A DNA stretch of 64,000 nucleotides. Source: Conus ventricosus. Lineage: Eukaryota > Mollusca > Gastropoda > Neogastropoda > Conidae. A model generated the notes under the pieces. The model saw only the letters and a program-made list of their open reading frames with translations, was not told where the DNA came from and did not search any database. The translations under genes and the position numbers were made by a program. The stretch lies in contig CM031604.1 in assembly GCA_018398815.1 (NCBI GenBank), forward strand, positions 50,371,305 to 50,435,304, given 5' to 3'. Shown here piece after piece: positions 23,551 to 34,756 of this stretch. The number at the start of each line of letters is the position of its first letter. The first letter of the stretch is position 1.

Positions 23551-24085
23551 TCAAGCCGTCATGAGGCAACCTATCGGAGGAGATGCTGCACTGCTGCCTA
23601 ATCACTTCAGTGACGCTCAGTGGTGCCTGTTCTGATCCAGCGTGTGCCGGACACCACCTAGTAAGCCCCATACTGATCACAATAATTGCTTAGTCTTGGA
23701 GCCAGCATGAGCGAGCTCTTCCTCCGGAGGGAGCAACTACGTCCATCAAACGACAGTCCCCATGAATTTGCTGATACTGGTGACCACGGCAGGATCAAAT
23801 CAAGGCCACAGATGTAGAGAGAGAATCTAAACTGAAGTCAACATGAGAACAGGGAATGAAGGGACACAGAATTTGAGACTTTTTTTTATGCTGATCAATG
23901 AGGATGATATGACAGTAATACCACGGATTTCCAATCTGGTCTTAGACTGCATGACCAGGCTGTGCTCTGCACTTACTTCCATAATGTATCCCGGCGTCAG
24001 CCAGGCCAGAGAGGTACAGACACTTGCTGTGTTGGTCAGGAAATTTGAGCAACACTCGGAGATACATCCATTAGGTGGATGAAAC
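23551..24085 (-). mobile_element. composite SINE copy ii, both ends truncated
   Basis: Reverse-strand sequence colinear with copies i and iii. Shared landmarks include GGTCAGGAAATTTGAGCAAC, CCGGCGTC.GCCAGG and CTTCCTCCGGAGGGAG. The tRNA-like head and the A-tail are both missing. It is more diverged than copies i and iii and is followed on the right by an A-run of about 30 bases (24111-24137). Confidence 0.75.
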
Positions 24086-24106
24086 ATTTATTGTGGCTTT
24101 CTATGA

Positions 24107-24137
<31 letters not shown>

Positions 24138-24428
24138 TTCAGTCTAGACCAATTAAAAAGATAAGATATGCAGCATGCATACAAATTTGTGAGCCATTCC
24201 TCCTCAAAGTGGAACAAATGTTTGCGGTAGGGAAGAGATCTCGGTTCCTGTTGTAGCATTTGGAATGCGGTCATCTGCTAGGTGTGTTTCCAGATGGTTC
24301 AGAAATACATCTCGTACATGGATTAATGCAGTGTAAGACATTAAAGAGAACTTTTCCATATGATTTTATGATTAAAAAAAATCTTCTTCACTGTTTGGAT
24401 TCAAATTACTCAATACAATTGCAAAAGT

Positions 24429-24499
24429 GGGATTACATACAGTGATGAGAGTAGAGGAAAAAGTAATTTTGCAGGTATAGGGTCGAAAGCTATCAAAAT
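24429..24499 (+). repeat. intronic duplicate of a 71-bp piece of the 26299 exon
   Basis: This segment matches 26615-26688, which is coding, with only a handful of mismatches over about 71 bp. The core shared words are CATACAGTGATGAGAGTAG and AGGAAAAAGTAATTTTGCAG. The similarity stops abruptly at both sides. It lies 1.8 kb upstream of the exon and has no splice sites of its own. Confidence 0.8.
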
Positions 24500-25189
24500 A
24501 AACTTAAGAAAGTGGTGGTGTCACTTGTGGACCGATTTCAATGCAAGACTGTTTCAATTCTGATGTCAAGTAAATTAGTTTCAATTAATGATCAGGGTTA
24601 AAAAAAAAGAATTTCCAGTTTTTATTTTATGTTTTAACTTCAGTTCTGGAAGTCTGAGAAGAGGTGGTCCACGCCTGAACAAGCATGGCATTTTTAATGT
24701 CCAACTGGTTTCACAAAATCAAAACAGCTAATGTTTAGGACCATCTTGTTTGACATGTTGGCCAAAAGTCAGTTTCTGAATGCGAGCAAGCTATGTCATG
24801 GTGGATTTGTCATTTGACATATGTGTTTTTCTGATGGAAACTTTATCATTTTGAAGAAAACAGGAAATATTGGCCTTGAAATTGATCAAATGAAATTTAC
24901 AGCGTTTCTTGGCAATGTAACTTTGATGTCGGGTTTCTACAGGTTTGAGAACTCTTCATGGATATGAGGATTTCCTAGAACATCACCTGACTTTCAGAGG
25001 CATAAAAAAGGGTTATCTGAGGGAGATTGGGAAAAAGTCAGCTGAAAAAAAAATGCAAAGTGCTTAATCACCCCAGGTCTCACACAGAATCTATATGCCA
25101 CCTGCAATTACGGTTTGTTGCAGCACTTCTGCACACTTTGATCAGACTACTTCATTGGTGGATAACTATGTAGGTGAACGCAATTCGCT

Positions 25190-25730
25190 TAGCTATTTTC
25201 CTGGTTGTGCGTCATGCATAGGATAGCCATTTTCCTGGTTGTGCGTCATGCATAGGATAGCCATTTTCCTGGTTGTGCGTCATGCATAGGATAGCCATTT
25301 TCCTGGTTGTGCGTCATGCATAGGATAGCCATTTTCCTGGTTGTGCGTCATGCATAGGATAGCCATTTTTCTGGTTGTGCGTCATGCATAGGATAGCCAT
25401 TTTTCTGGTTGTGCGTCATGCGTAGGATAGCCATTTTCCTGGTTGTGCGTCATGCATAGGATAGCCATTTTCCTGGTTGTGCGTCATGCATAGGATAGCC
25501 ATTTTTCTGGTTGTGCGTCATGCATAGGTAGCCATTTTTCTGGTTGTGCGTCATGATAGGATAGCCATTTTCCTGGTTGTGCGTCATGCATAGATACCAT
25601 TTTTCTGTTGTGCGTCATGCATAGATAGCCATTTTTCTGGTTGTGCGTCATGCGTAGGATAGCCATTTTCTCTTTGTGCGTCATGCATAGGATAGCATTT
25701 TCTGGTTGTGCATCATGCATAGGATTCGTC
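25190..25730. repeat. 34-bp minisatellite, about 16 copies
   Basis: The unit runs GGATAGCCATTTTCCTGG then TTGTGCGTCATGCATA. About 16 copies follow head to tail without spacers. The left copies are near identical, with C/T and A/G variants (TTTTCC or TTTTTC, ATGCAT or ATGCGT). The right-hand copies carry 1-3 bp deletions. The 34-bp period is not a multiple of three and no coding is expected. It lies in the intron before the 26299 exon. Confidence 0.95.
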
Positions 25731-25734
25731 TTTG

Positions 25735-26298
25735 AGGTAAATGCAATGTCTTGCATGCCAAAATTGTAAATAATGGCAGGATGTTTGAGGAAGGCACAGT
25801 TGTTTAACTATTGGAGATAGGAGTGGCTGAAAAGATGATTAAAGTGAGCAATTTCAGTCAGTATTTCCGACATGTTTTTGCAAAGTGAACAAGCAGGGAA
25901 GGGCAGGTTTGTTACTTGATCACTCTGTTAAAAGGAGCTGAATTTTGTCAATCATGGTTTTAACTCTGCTATTTGAATGGTGCTCTGCAAGAACTGGACT
26001 CTTGCCATTTACACAGATTTTTCGAGTTGGCTCTTCTCCAGCCTGTTTCTCCCTTGTTCATGCTGGTGAATGTTTCGTTGATGTGATGACTGTGTCCTTG
26101 CTTAGTTTAGTGCAAGTATTTGATTTGAAAAAAGAATCCTTGTTAGGATATTGGTGAGTGTTTTCATTTCGGCATGACCCTGTGAGGATATTGGTGAGTG
26201 TTTTTGTTTTTGCACGTATCGGTGTAATATGTTGGAGGAACAGGTGTACATTATTTAAGGGGAACAGTAATGATAAGCTGCCCTTCCTCTGATTGCAG
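25735..26298. other. intron end with a short local duplication
   Basis: AGGATATTGGTGAGTGTTTT occurs twice (26137-26156 and 26187-26206). The acceptor GATTGCAG ends at 26298. Nothing else is seen. Confidence 0.6.
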
Positions 26299-27771
26299 GC
26301 TACATACAGAAAGGATTGCACCAAATGAGTGGCAGCAGTACCCCAAACTGGTTTGACTCTGGACAGATCAGTCCCATTTCTATCAACATCCATCCTTCAA
26401 GTCAGCCACGCACTGCTCCTGGCAGTCCTGCCCTCCTGTCACCATCCCTTGGCCTGACCATTCACTCTGGCACTGATAGGTCACCTGGCTATGGACCGTC
26501 CCCTCGTGACGAGCTGGCTGTATGGACAGGTGTGCCTGATAAACACGGTGATCATACACTTGAAAACATTATGGTTTCAAGGGAAGATCAACCTGTAGAA
26601 GAGGGAAAGAAAGATGGGATAACATACAGTGATGAGAGTAGAGGAAAAAGTAATTTTGCAGGCATAGGGTTGAAACCTATCAAAATTGAAGATGGTGAGC
26701 GCAAGAGAGATGTAAGTGTTGTAGATCTTTGTTCGAGAACAGAAGCTTTCACAAATATTAGAAGTGAGGTCAAAGAAGTTAGGATAGGTAATGACCACAA
26801 AGCGGTCAAAGAAGAAGCAGACAATGAAAATGAAATAAATATAGGACCATATAGTGTTCCCATGCCAGTTTCTTCTCAGTCTAAATTTTCTGAAAGTCTG
26901 CTGTCTGTTTCTGTTCCTGTTTCTGTTAGTGGAAGTGGCTGGAATGTAGTTTCTATGCCTGGTGCTTTGTTTTCTTCAGCAGTGTCGTCTGTTAACCTTT
27001 ACTCTAGTTGTTCCCCACTCATCACCCCATACGTACCTTCTCTTCTTCACTTGAGCCCAGCACTGTCTCCGTCATCTTTATTTCCCACACCGCCCATGCT
27101 GTCTCCCGTTGGTCTCCAGTCACCAGAGGTTTGTTCTGAAGGTTCAGTTTCTAGTGTAGAAAGTAAACCAGCTCTCGCTTCAGTTTCTTCTGGAATGAAA
27201 GCCCCAAGGCCCCTGCAGATTCCTAAATTGATCTTGCCAGAGCATCCACCATCTTCACCAAAACCTTTGGGACCCTATTCACCCATCTCACCGGCAGCAG
27301 TTCGACCACCTCAACCCTATTCTCCAATATCACCAGCTTCTGTGTCCTCATCTTCCCTGAAGGCTTGTTCAGATGGAAGGCAGACCTTGTATTCACCCAT
27401 AACTCCTGTTGGTCTCCCTCCATTCGGACCATATTCACCAATTTCTCCTGCAGCCTTGCCATCGCCTGGACCATACTCTCCTATTTCACCTGCTGCTGGC
27501 ACCATGTTGCCAGAAACATTGACCAGCTTTATACCTCATTTCCCACCTCCCCTTTGGGCCAGTCATAGGACTATGACTTCTTCAGCCTTATCCCATGGGT
27601 CTACTGTTGCCTCATCACCTTTTTTGTTTGTCGATGCACATCTTGGCTGCGCTCCGTGGACAGTCAGCAGGTGCTCGTTCCCCTGGATCGGCAGGGCCCC
27701 ATTATTATCTGTGGCAGAGAAAAAAGATGATGGAACCAAAGATGAACAATTAGCCTCTGAAGGACGGACAA
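26299..27771 (+). CDS. large Ser/Pro-rich exon of the unrecognised host gene
   Basis: A 1,473-bp exon, open for 490 codons, with acceptor GATTGCAG and donor GTAAGC. Its first two bases complete the Gly codon begun by the 14552 exon. It starts YIQKGLHQMSGSSTPNW. Residues 20-80 are Ser/Pro/Gly-rich; residues 95-180 are charged, with several EVK/KEE runs. Then comes a long low-complexity Ser/Pro region with at least six copies of PYSPISP or YSPITP at about residues 325-400. The tail contains hydrophobic and Trp residues (GCAPWTVSRC) and a short acidic KKDDGTKDEQ. No enzyme motif is visible. The proline-directed S/T-P repeats would suit a phosphorylated, disordered regulatory protein, but that is inference. 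The length of open frame in AT-rich DNA makes this the most secure host exon. Confidence 0.8.
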
Positions 27772-28606
27772 GTAAGCTGTTGGCTGTTGTCTGGTGGCTA
27801 CGCTTGTATATGGATTTTTTTGTTGTCTGCCATCACCAAAGCATATGCACATGGTTTCCTCTGTCAGTCCGTGGATAGTGCTTGATGTATACCGATTTCT
27901 AAATGGAAAGCAGCAATATAGCACCCATTCAAAGTGTGCGGAAGAAATTTAAATCTGGTTATTTGTATTCTGATAGAACAGTTTGGGTCCATCCTTCGTT
28001 TCTAGTCATGTTTTTTTTTGTTTTGTTTTTTTAACCCAGCCAAGCTTCCACCCACTCCCATCCCTCATTCCTGACTATGCATCATTCCCTCTGAGTGGAT
28101 ATGTTTCTCTTGTTTGGATTCCTCATTGTTTATATACTTTGTAGATTAGTTCACACAACCACTGGAGTGAGGAATTTTCTGTGATCTCTGATACTAATAC
28201 TGAAGAAATTCTAATGAAATCCTGATCGGCAAAAAATTGAGAACTTTTGTCTCCAGATTGACAATTGTATGTTTGCAGTCACCACTTCAGCAAGATTTTA
28301 TTTGGGTGTTTTTTGGTGCCTAGATATTTTTGGAAAGTGATATTTTCTCAATTACATATTTAGTGGCATGCATTTGAACACAGAAAAAAATGTTCTGAAT
28401 AGAAAATTATTGGTGAGTTGTAACAGCTGTCAAGGTAATTTTGGTTATAAAGTCTTGAAAATACTGTCATGACTGCCAAAACTCTGCAGTCAGGAAGGTA
28501 CAGAAAAATCTAAGATCGACAAATTCAGGCACAGAGCAGTCAGTGGATGCAGGCACAAATAATGAAATAAAAGGATGAAGTACTTGACAAAAGAAGATTT
28601 TTGTAG
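27772..28606. other. short intron
   Basis: It starts with GTAAGC and ends in TTTTTGTAG. AT-rich, with no element recognised. Confidence 0.45.
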
Positions 28607-28779
28607 CCTTCGGAGAATTGTTGAAAACCATGCGAAAAATTGGTGGAAACAAACCTGGTGAAGTTGGACAAGTCTGGATTGACTTCGCTGTTGTGCACTG
28701 TGGACAAACTCTGAAGTATGGCTACAATCAGCAGGGAGAAATATTTTGCTACTCATGCAAACGATCCAGCACACGTTGA
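28607..28779 (+). CDS. possible terminal exon of the host gene
   Basis: The acceptor TTTTTGTAG ends at 28606. The two leading bases complete the codon left open at 27771, and 56 codons follow to a TGA. The peptide looks protein-like: FGELLKTMRKIGGNKPGEVG early on and a Cys-containing end (IFCYSCKRSSTR). The phase match with the preceding exon supports it. An open run of this length can arise by chance in one frame in about a dozen, so it needs transcript support. A polyadenylation signal AATAAA is present at about 29443, just before the LTR element. Confidence 0.4.
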
Positions 28780-29457
28780 ATTACTTGCTGCAGTCTATTA
28801 GCTGAAACAAAGTTTTCATGAGGGGGAAGGAGGGAGCGGCAGGGTGGATGGGGAAGTGGTTAGTGGGAGGGAGTGGGAAGATGACAAGGGGGTTAGGCAG
28901 CGCCACTATGACATATACAAAAACAGAGCGACCAGATTTATTGGCAAGATCAAGGCCATGAGAACTTTTATCGTTTTTTGTTGTTGTTTTTTTACTCTGG
29001 TTGAAATCCTTCACCACACTCGGTTATAGTTGGTAATGGATTATATCAAATTTGTAAGAAATTTTGAAACGTCAGGAGTGTCTGTCTTTGGGTTTTCAAC
29101 GATACTGACAATCTACATATCAACAGTTGGTGTTCAACTTTTTATTTTTTTTATTTTATTTTTATTATATATTTAAAAAAAGGGAGAGTTAACAGAGAAC
29201 TAAAAACAAAAGCAAAAAAACCAAAATCCCTTTTTAATCGATGCTATCCAACACATCCATAACTTTTTATTTTCTCCCAAGCTTGTTTACGATCCCATAG
29301 ATGTCATATAGTGGTGGATGGATGGGATATGTGGGATCATTGATGATACACATGCAGCTTTACACACACATGCCCCTTCCTATCACCTTCCAAAGGAATT
29401 ACCCCAAAAGTTAATGTAATAGAGGATCTACATTTGTATAACAATAAAATTAAATCA
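28780..29457. other. no gene; AT-rich, possible 3' UTR
   Basis: AT-rich sequence with T/A-rich low complexity at 29140-29220. AATAAA at about 29443. It ends at the target duplication of the LTR element. Confidence 0.4.
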
Positions 29458-29462
29458 ATGTT

Positions 29463-31071
29463 TGTGACGGGTCTCCGACGCTCCCCCTCGTTATTAAAAT
29501 ATGATTTTCATATTCAGGGATGCAGGGAGTTATAGACAGAAGTATTTACGCTTTCACAACCAAAATGCGCTCTCGCATAGGCACACGCACTCTGTCACTC
29601 ACATCGGGCCCGCACAAAGGTGACGGGAAACCAATAACATTTCATAGAAAATAATCAACTTTTATTCAACTTGACTCCGAGCCCCCACCCGTCACTACAC
29701 AACAACTATCTGTATCATACAACAATGTAAACAGCATACAGACAATTTAATAAATCGCATCCCCTGTTCTTCAGTTATTCTTACTTAGCCAGGAAAGACA
29801 ATATTCCACTATTCAGTTTGCACACTTATAACCTTAAGAGCAAATAAAGCGTCCATAACTTGCCAGTATTCCTTGGTTGACCAGTTTCTCTCATCACACT
29901 GTGCGACCACGAGCTGAAGCTACCACACTGTTGTGTCCTCCCGATTGGCCAAATCCCAGTTGGGGGACACTGGCAACGTAGCTTGAGTTGTACCCTCGCA
30001 CCGAGTCTCCCGGACTCCACTGCACTTCGCCCTCTCCACGGAAAGGGCTCCTGTCGGCCTCTCCCACGGGTCTTCTCTGGCTGCAAACACCCCACCGTTG
30101 TCTGGCAGCTCCCTGTGTAGGCTCCAACAGGCTGTCACGTCTTGCTGTCGACCGTCCCCACACGGGAGACAATTCTTCTCGTCGTCGGCTCCGAGGCTAC
30201 AGCAACCTCCACTGTCATACGTCCCCACCCAGGAGACAACAAGGCGACAGCTAACCTCTGCTTCACGCTGTATTTTCTTGAGCCCTCAGCAAGACGGGCG
30301 AGTTCACTTTCCCTTAAGTGAGTCCCCCCCTTCCTGGTTTTCCAAGCGCCTTATATTCGTTCTCAAAGAAAGAGAGAACCCGAGTTTAACTGGCTCAACC
30401 AATGGAATCGCTGGCACACACACATCACACGATTTGTACCAATAAATCCCCAGTTATTTTTATTCCACCAATGGAATCACTAGTCACCTAACCTACACAC
30501 ACACCACAGCTGCTAGCGCCATCAAAGACTTGGGCACCAGTGGTTAATGCATAACTCCTATTCAAACTCATGTTCGATTCCCCAAGCTACCCATTGAAAC
30601 TACAGCCTGGACCTCTCTCCAGCCATGACTGATGCTTCAAGTATTTACTACCTCTATAGACAACAAGGCGCAAACCACTCGATAGGCCGCAGCCTTCCAT
30701 TCATTCCTCAGAACAAGGACGACTGAATGGTCGCTGTACTCTGCCTGCAGGCTGACGGTCACCTTCCCGTGACGGTCACCTGACACGATCGCCTTTCCTT
30801 CAGGCCCACTGGAGAACCCAGTGAATAGCCAGCCAGTGGTCGGACTGGACACTCCTCTACCCGGGCCCGGCAGGTCAGCATGTTCTTGTTACTATCCCTC
30901 GGACATGCGAAACACTTCCAGCACTCTCCCTCCTTCAGTATACGACTCGGGGTATCCCCCCCTGGTGATGCCTGAATTCGCACACTTGAAGACCCAAGGA
31001 ACGTGCTCTCAACACAGCAACTACCCTTAATTTGCCTAAAATGCTCGAGAACATTCGGCCGACTCATTACC
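29463..31071 (-). repeat. 3' LTR (left copy)
   Basis: On the plus strand it begins TGTGACGGGTCTCCGACGCT; read on the minus strand it ends CGTCACA. Its inner end reads ...GACTCATTACC, where the other LTR has ...GACTCATTACA. A short G-rich tract (minus-strand TACGGGGG) just outside the inner end is the likely polypurine tract. Open frames inside the LTR are shared with the other LTR and look incidental. Confidence 0.9.
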
Positions 31072-31424
31072 CCCGTACCTAAGAATGTTGTTCCAATCAA
31101 CATTTTCTCCAGGACGAATGTTCTCCAATTGGATAAAACAAACTCAGTGCATGGGTCGATATAACAGTACTACTCTATGCTTCAAGACATCGTTCCATCA
31201 ACATCTCTAACAGGGATAATGTACCAATTAAAACCAATAGATCAATCAGATAATCCAAACATCACTCTTTGGTCAGTCATAACGACTGTGCAAACATTTA
31301 ACTCTAACCTGGCTCGCATATAATCAAGAACTCTGTCCTTAGCGTTAGCTATCAGCATGTCCATACATGTTAATTAATCATTCCCTTCACTTCTAATACA
31401 GCACAACCATGATCAACACAAGAT

Positions 31425-31615
31425 TTAAATTCAGGTGTATGGCCTATTCTGCTAATCAAGATTCAAATTTCAGGTGTGGCCCAGCCTACTTAACATCAAA
31501 ATCAAATTCAGGCGTGTAGCCACAATCCACAAAGACAACATTCAATTCAGGCGTGTGCCCCAACCTAATAACATCAAATCAAATTCAGGCGTGTGGCCAC
31601 AAATGCTCACACGGT
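31425..31615. repeat. degenerate tandem repeat inside the LTR element
   Basis: Four to five imperfect units of about 40-50 bp carry the words AATTCAGGCGTGTGGCC or AATTCAGGTGT, linked by AACATCAAATCAA-like sequence. A second degenerate repeat family with CTCAACCCC and GGGCAAT words follows at 31750-31890, then a third with GGCATTGC..C.ACCCTTGACCT at 31980-32075. These occupy the place where pol would be expected. Confidence 0.7.
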
Positions 31616-32451
31616 CTCGCACACAATATGCAAATCAAGCATTTATCCTGATTTCAAACATAAGGACATTTTCACACTTCACCGAGCTGTGACAAAACAC
31701 ATGAGCAAACAGATATCAATCAAAAAATAATAAATCATAACACGTGAGCATGTACTCAACCCCACCCCATAATGGGCAATGAACAAAACCGCATACAGGT
31801 AAACATATATCAAAAAATGAAAAATAACACATGAACATAAGCTCAACCCCCCCCTATACAAGCTCAACCCCGCCCTATACTGGGCAATCAAAATCAATAA
31901 ACACAACTGGCCAGCCATATTATTTACACAGTAGCTGTCCGTAACAGATGACTGCTCACACCACCACCACCACAACAGCAGCCCGTAGGCATTGCTCCTA
32001 CCATTGACCTGCTTTTGTTGTTCACACTACAAGAGCAACACCCAGGAGGCATTGCCCCAACCCTTGACCTACTCCTGCCCCTCTCAATCTTGACCGCCGT
32101 TTGTGGCTCGCCAATAGTACCTGGGGCAGATAGTTTGCGCATTCCAGGCTTTACAAGAGAGTCAGAGCACCTTCACACAGTTTAGTCCTTAAAGGAGCGC
32201 GTGAAAATCTGCGCGATCCTCTTTCTAGCCTGTCGCACCCATGCACTGCGACGACGATCATCTCCCCTTTTCAAATGTTATGAGATGATCCCTCATCATC
32301 TTATCCGAACCGATTTTCCTTCTCTGTGAGGAAATTCCTTGGTTCGAATCCCACTCGGTGCCTATGCCCACTGATTTCTGGACCTTATTTCCTTCTCCTT
32401 TTTTCAACACTGGCTTGTCTGCTCCTGTGAGCTGACTGTCTTTGGCATTTC

Positions 32452-32790
32452 CTAACGATAGCTGGTCACCTCGACCTTCTTGCCATGCGTTATTACTGCC
32501 TCCCTGGTCCAACTCAGCTGCTGGTTCCAGTTACTCTGTGGTCCATGTTGGCCCCGACCCTGAGGTCCGTCACCGTGGCTCCTACATTCTGACTGCCACG
32601 GCAACGCCAACAAACTTTTTAAACCACCACTACGGCCACCATGGCCCACGGCACCGCCACTACGGCCACCTCCATGGCCTACGGCACCGCCACTACGACC
32701 TATTTCATGGTCCACTGCACCACCCCCATGGCCACCTTCATGGCCTACACTAGCTCCACTGCTAGCGGCCCCTGTGCACTCCACCTGCGT
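32452..32790 (-). pseudogene. Gly/His-rich tail after the protease region
   Basis: The minus-strand frame contains tandem GRSGGAVGHGG-type units (about 32590-32760), the product of a short repeat in the DNA. It follows the protease fragment downstream in the element. Function is unknown; it may be an expanded remnant of the region that linked protease to the lost reverse transcriptase. Confidence 0.45.
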
Positions 32791-32810
32791 TCTGTTTACT
32801 TTCCTACCCT

Positions 32811-33244
32811 TCACTGCCCTTGTTTTCCCCACTTGACTGGCAGCCTGGCTAGGCTTCGGGGTAATATACCTACCCCTAACAAAGCTGGATAGGGAAGATT
32901 GTTTTGCACTGCTGCAGTGAGAGTACTCCTGACAAACTCTGACTCTACTTTGACACGGGCCAACGGTAGCCGATTAATTCTTCCATCTGCATATCGCACG
33001 CAGGTGGTTTCCCCGGTATAGTCTGTCTCTCTCACAAAACCGGGCTCTACATTGCCGCTAGAGTCAGTCCTGTATCTAACAAGCAGGTCACCGGCTTCCC
33101 GTTTACTACTGCCCTAGTAGTTGGTGGTGGCACCCTGCCTTCCTGTTGAATTGTATCAACGGCAACGACGGAATGTATTCGCAGTCCGCTACATTCCTTG
33201 GCGATATGACCCTCTCGCCCACATTTGAAACATGTGCGTTTCAC
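32811..33244 (-). pseudogene. gag zinc knuckle and aspartic protease start
   Basis: On the minus strand a CX2CX4HX4C knuckle is visible (CFKCGREGHIAKEC, about 33241-33200). It is followed by a protease-like core with LLDTG at about 33065. After a frame change there is a TGETTCVRYADGR segment like that of mollusc and other invertebrate Gypsy proteases. The order knuckle then DTG is standard for Gypsy gag-pol. At least one frameshift separates the parts. Confidence 0.7.
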
Positions 33245-33334
33245 TCTAACATTCTCTTGAGCCCCACTGTTGCACGGGACTTAGAATCCGTTTCTAACTG
33301 CGGTCTCGCCTCCTGTTTGTAGGGAGTCGGCGAA

Positions 33335-34421
33335 TCACTCCTGACTGTGTGGTCTGGGCATTACGGGTCGACGGTTCGACCCCTTCATCCCATTACGCTG
33401 ATCATGGGCAGATTCATACCTGTCGGCAACTTTCACTAGCTCCTCTAAACTTCCTAATTCTCTTTCTGCCAAGAATACTGTGAGATCCTTCCGACAAGTG
33501 GAGAGAATTTGCTCCTTAACGATCTCCTCCCTCAAAGACTCAAAAGTTTGTTCGATGTTTCCTAACCTTACCCAAATTTGTCAAAGAGAGCCCTAAGCCG
33601 ATAAAGGAACTGTACGTGCGTCTCACCTGATTTACGAACGGTTTCTCTGAACAATTTCCTATATCTATCGGCGGTTTTCCTGGTACCTCTGAAACAAAGC
33701 ATCGCGCACCGACTCATAATCTGTCTGTTTTTCCGGTGGTAAGCAGAAAAAAGCATCCCTAGCTTTGGGTGTCAGCAGCGCAGACAAATTTGTCGCCCAC
33801 CGTTCTTCGGGTAAGCCCTGATCTTTGGCAATCCTTTCAAATTGCGAAATGAAATCCTCTAAATGGTCCGGATTATCATCGAACCTTGGCATATTGATCA
33901 AGGGAAATGACATGTGGTGCAAAGTTCACTTGAGGTTTTGCGTCCACGTCCCGTTCTTTCTCCCAATTTTAATTTTTCTAACTCAAACTGCCTTATCTTC
34001 TCTCTTTTCTTCTCTTCTCTTTCCGTTCTCTTTCTCTCTCCTCTCTTTCCCGTTCTCTTTCTCTCTCCTCCTCTTTCCCGTTCTCTCTCTCTCTCCTCTT
34101 TTTCCCGTTCTCTTTCTCTCTCCTCTTTTTCCCGTTCTCTTTCTCTCTCCTCTTTTTCCCGTTCTCTTTCTCTCTCCTCCCTTTTCCCCTTCTCTTTCTC
34201 TCTCCTCTTTTTCCCGTTCTCTTTCTCTCTCCTCTTTTTTCCCGTTCTCTTTCTCTCTCTTGCTTTTCCCTTTGTATTTTCTGGGCCTCGATTACACGGG
34301 GCCAGTTCTCATCTACATATGCCTTCAGTTCCGGACCCTTTAGTCCTAAAGCTTTTCCTTCTTCTATGAGGTCCATCTTTTTCAGCGGACCCATTGTCTC
34401 AGCACCCTCTTCAGTCGACAT
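33335..34421 (-). pseudogene. Gypsy gag, frameshifted
   Basis: It starts at 34421 (MSTEEGAETMGPLKK). A helix is followed by a long Arg/Glu/Lys segment encoded by a DNA minisatellite (about 34265-34010), then capsid-like blocks in shifted frames: FDDNPDHLEDFISQFERIA (near 33870), a KARDAFFCLP block, YRKLFRETVRKSGETHVQFL (near 33650) and an EQILSTCRKDLTVFLAER block (near 33510). These correspond to the capsid region of Gypsy-like Gag. Several one-base indels split it. As written it cannot make one protein. Confidence 0.75.
34010..34265. repeat. 27-bp in-frame minisatellite within gag
   Basis: About nine units of TCTTTTTCCCGTTCTC then TTTCTCTCTCC-like sequence. On the minus strand each unit encodes roughly REKENGKKR, so the repeat expands a charged helix by nine residues per unit. 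The period is a multiple of three, unlike the intronic minisatellite at 25190. Confidence 0.85.
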
Positions 34422-34733
34422 TCTGAAGCTATCTAACCCTCGATCAGCTAGTTAATACAACCACAGTAACAAGCGAGATATCCACACGATCACTTGTAAA
34501 TAAGCGATCAAATAGTTGTGCTACACACAATCAACCTCAACAGCAACCAAATCAAGCAAGTTCAATACAGGCCCAGTCATGAAAAAAAAAAGGATCAAAA
34601 CAATCAACACATGACTAACGTCTTTCCCGAAAAAGAAACAACAATCTAGGTTTCCACAATTATGACAGATTTCAAATCCCTCTGCAATTGAACAAAACCC
34701 AGAATCAAAATCACTTATGGCTCATTTATGTTC

Positions 34734-34753
34734 ATCCCGGACGACAGTCCCCA
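34734..34753 (-). promoter_or_regulatory. primer binding site
   Basis: On the minus strand TGGGGACTGTCGTCCGGGAT lies three bases inside the 5' LTR. It begins with TGG, complementary to a tRNA CCA end, and is close to the well-known tRNA-Pro primer binding site. It sets the orientation of the element. Confidence 0.75.
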
Positions 34754-34756
34754 ATT

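Noticed and set aside
25190..25730. Regular short repeats that could suggest a CRISPR array
   Set aside because: The 34-bp units are directly adjacent with no spacers, and the context is eukaryotic. It is a minisatellite.
25484..25756. Reverse-strand repetitive reading frame across the minisatellite
   Set aside because: The repeat period is not a multiple of three, and the frame survives only because of small deletions. No gene is implied.
33825..34369. Plus-strand Ser/Leu-rich frames
   Set aside because: Shadows of the minus-strand gag minisatellite.
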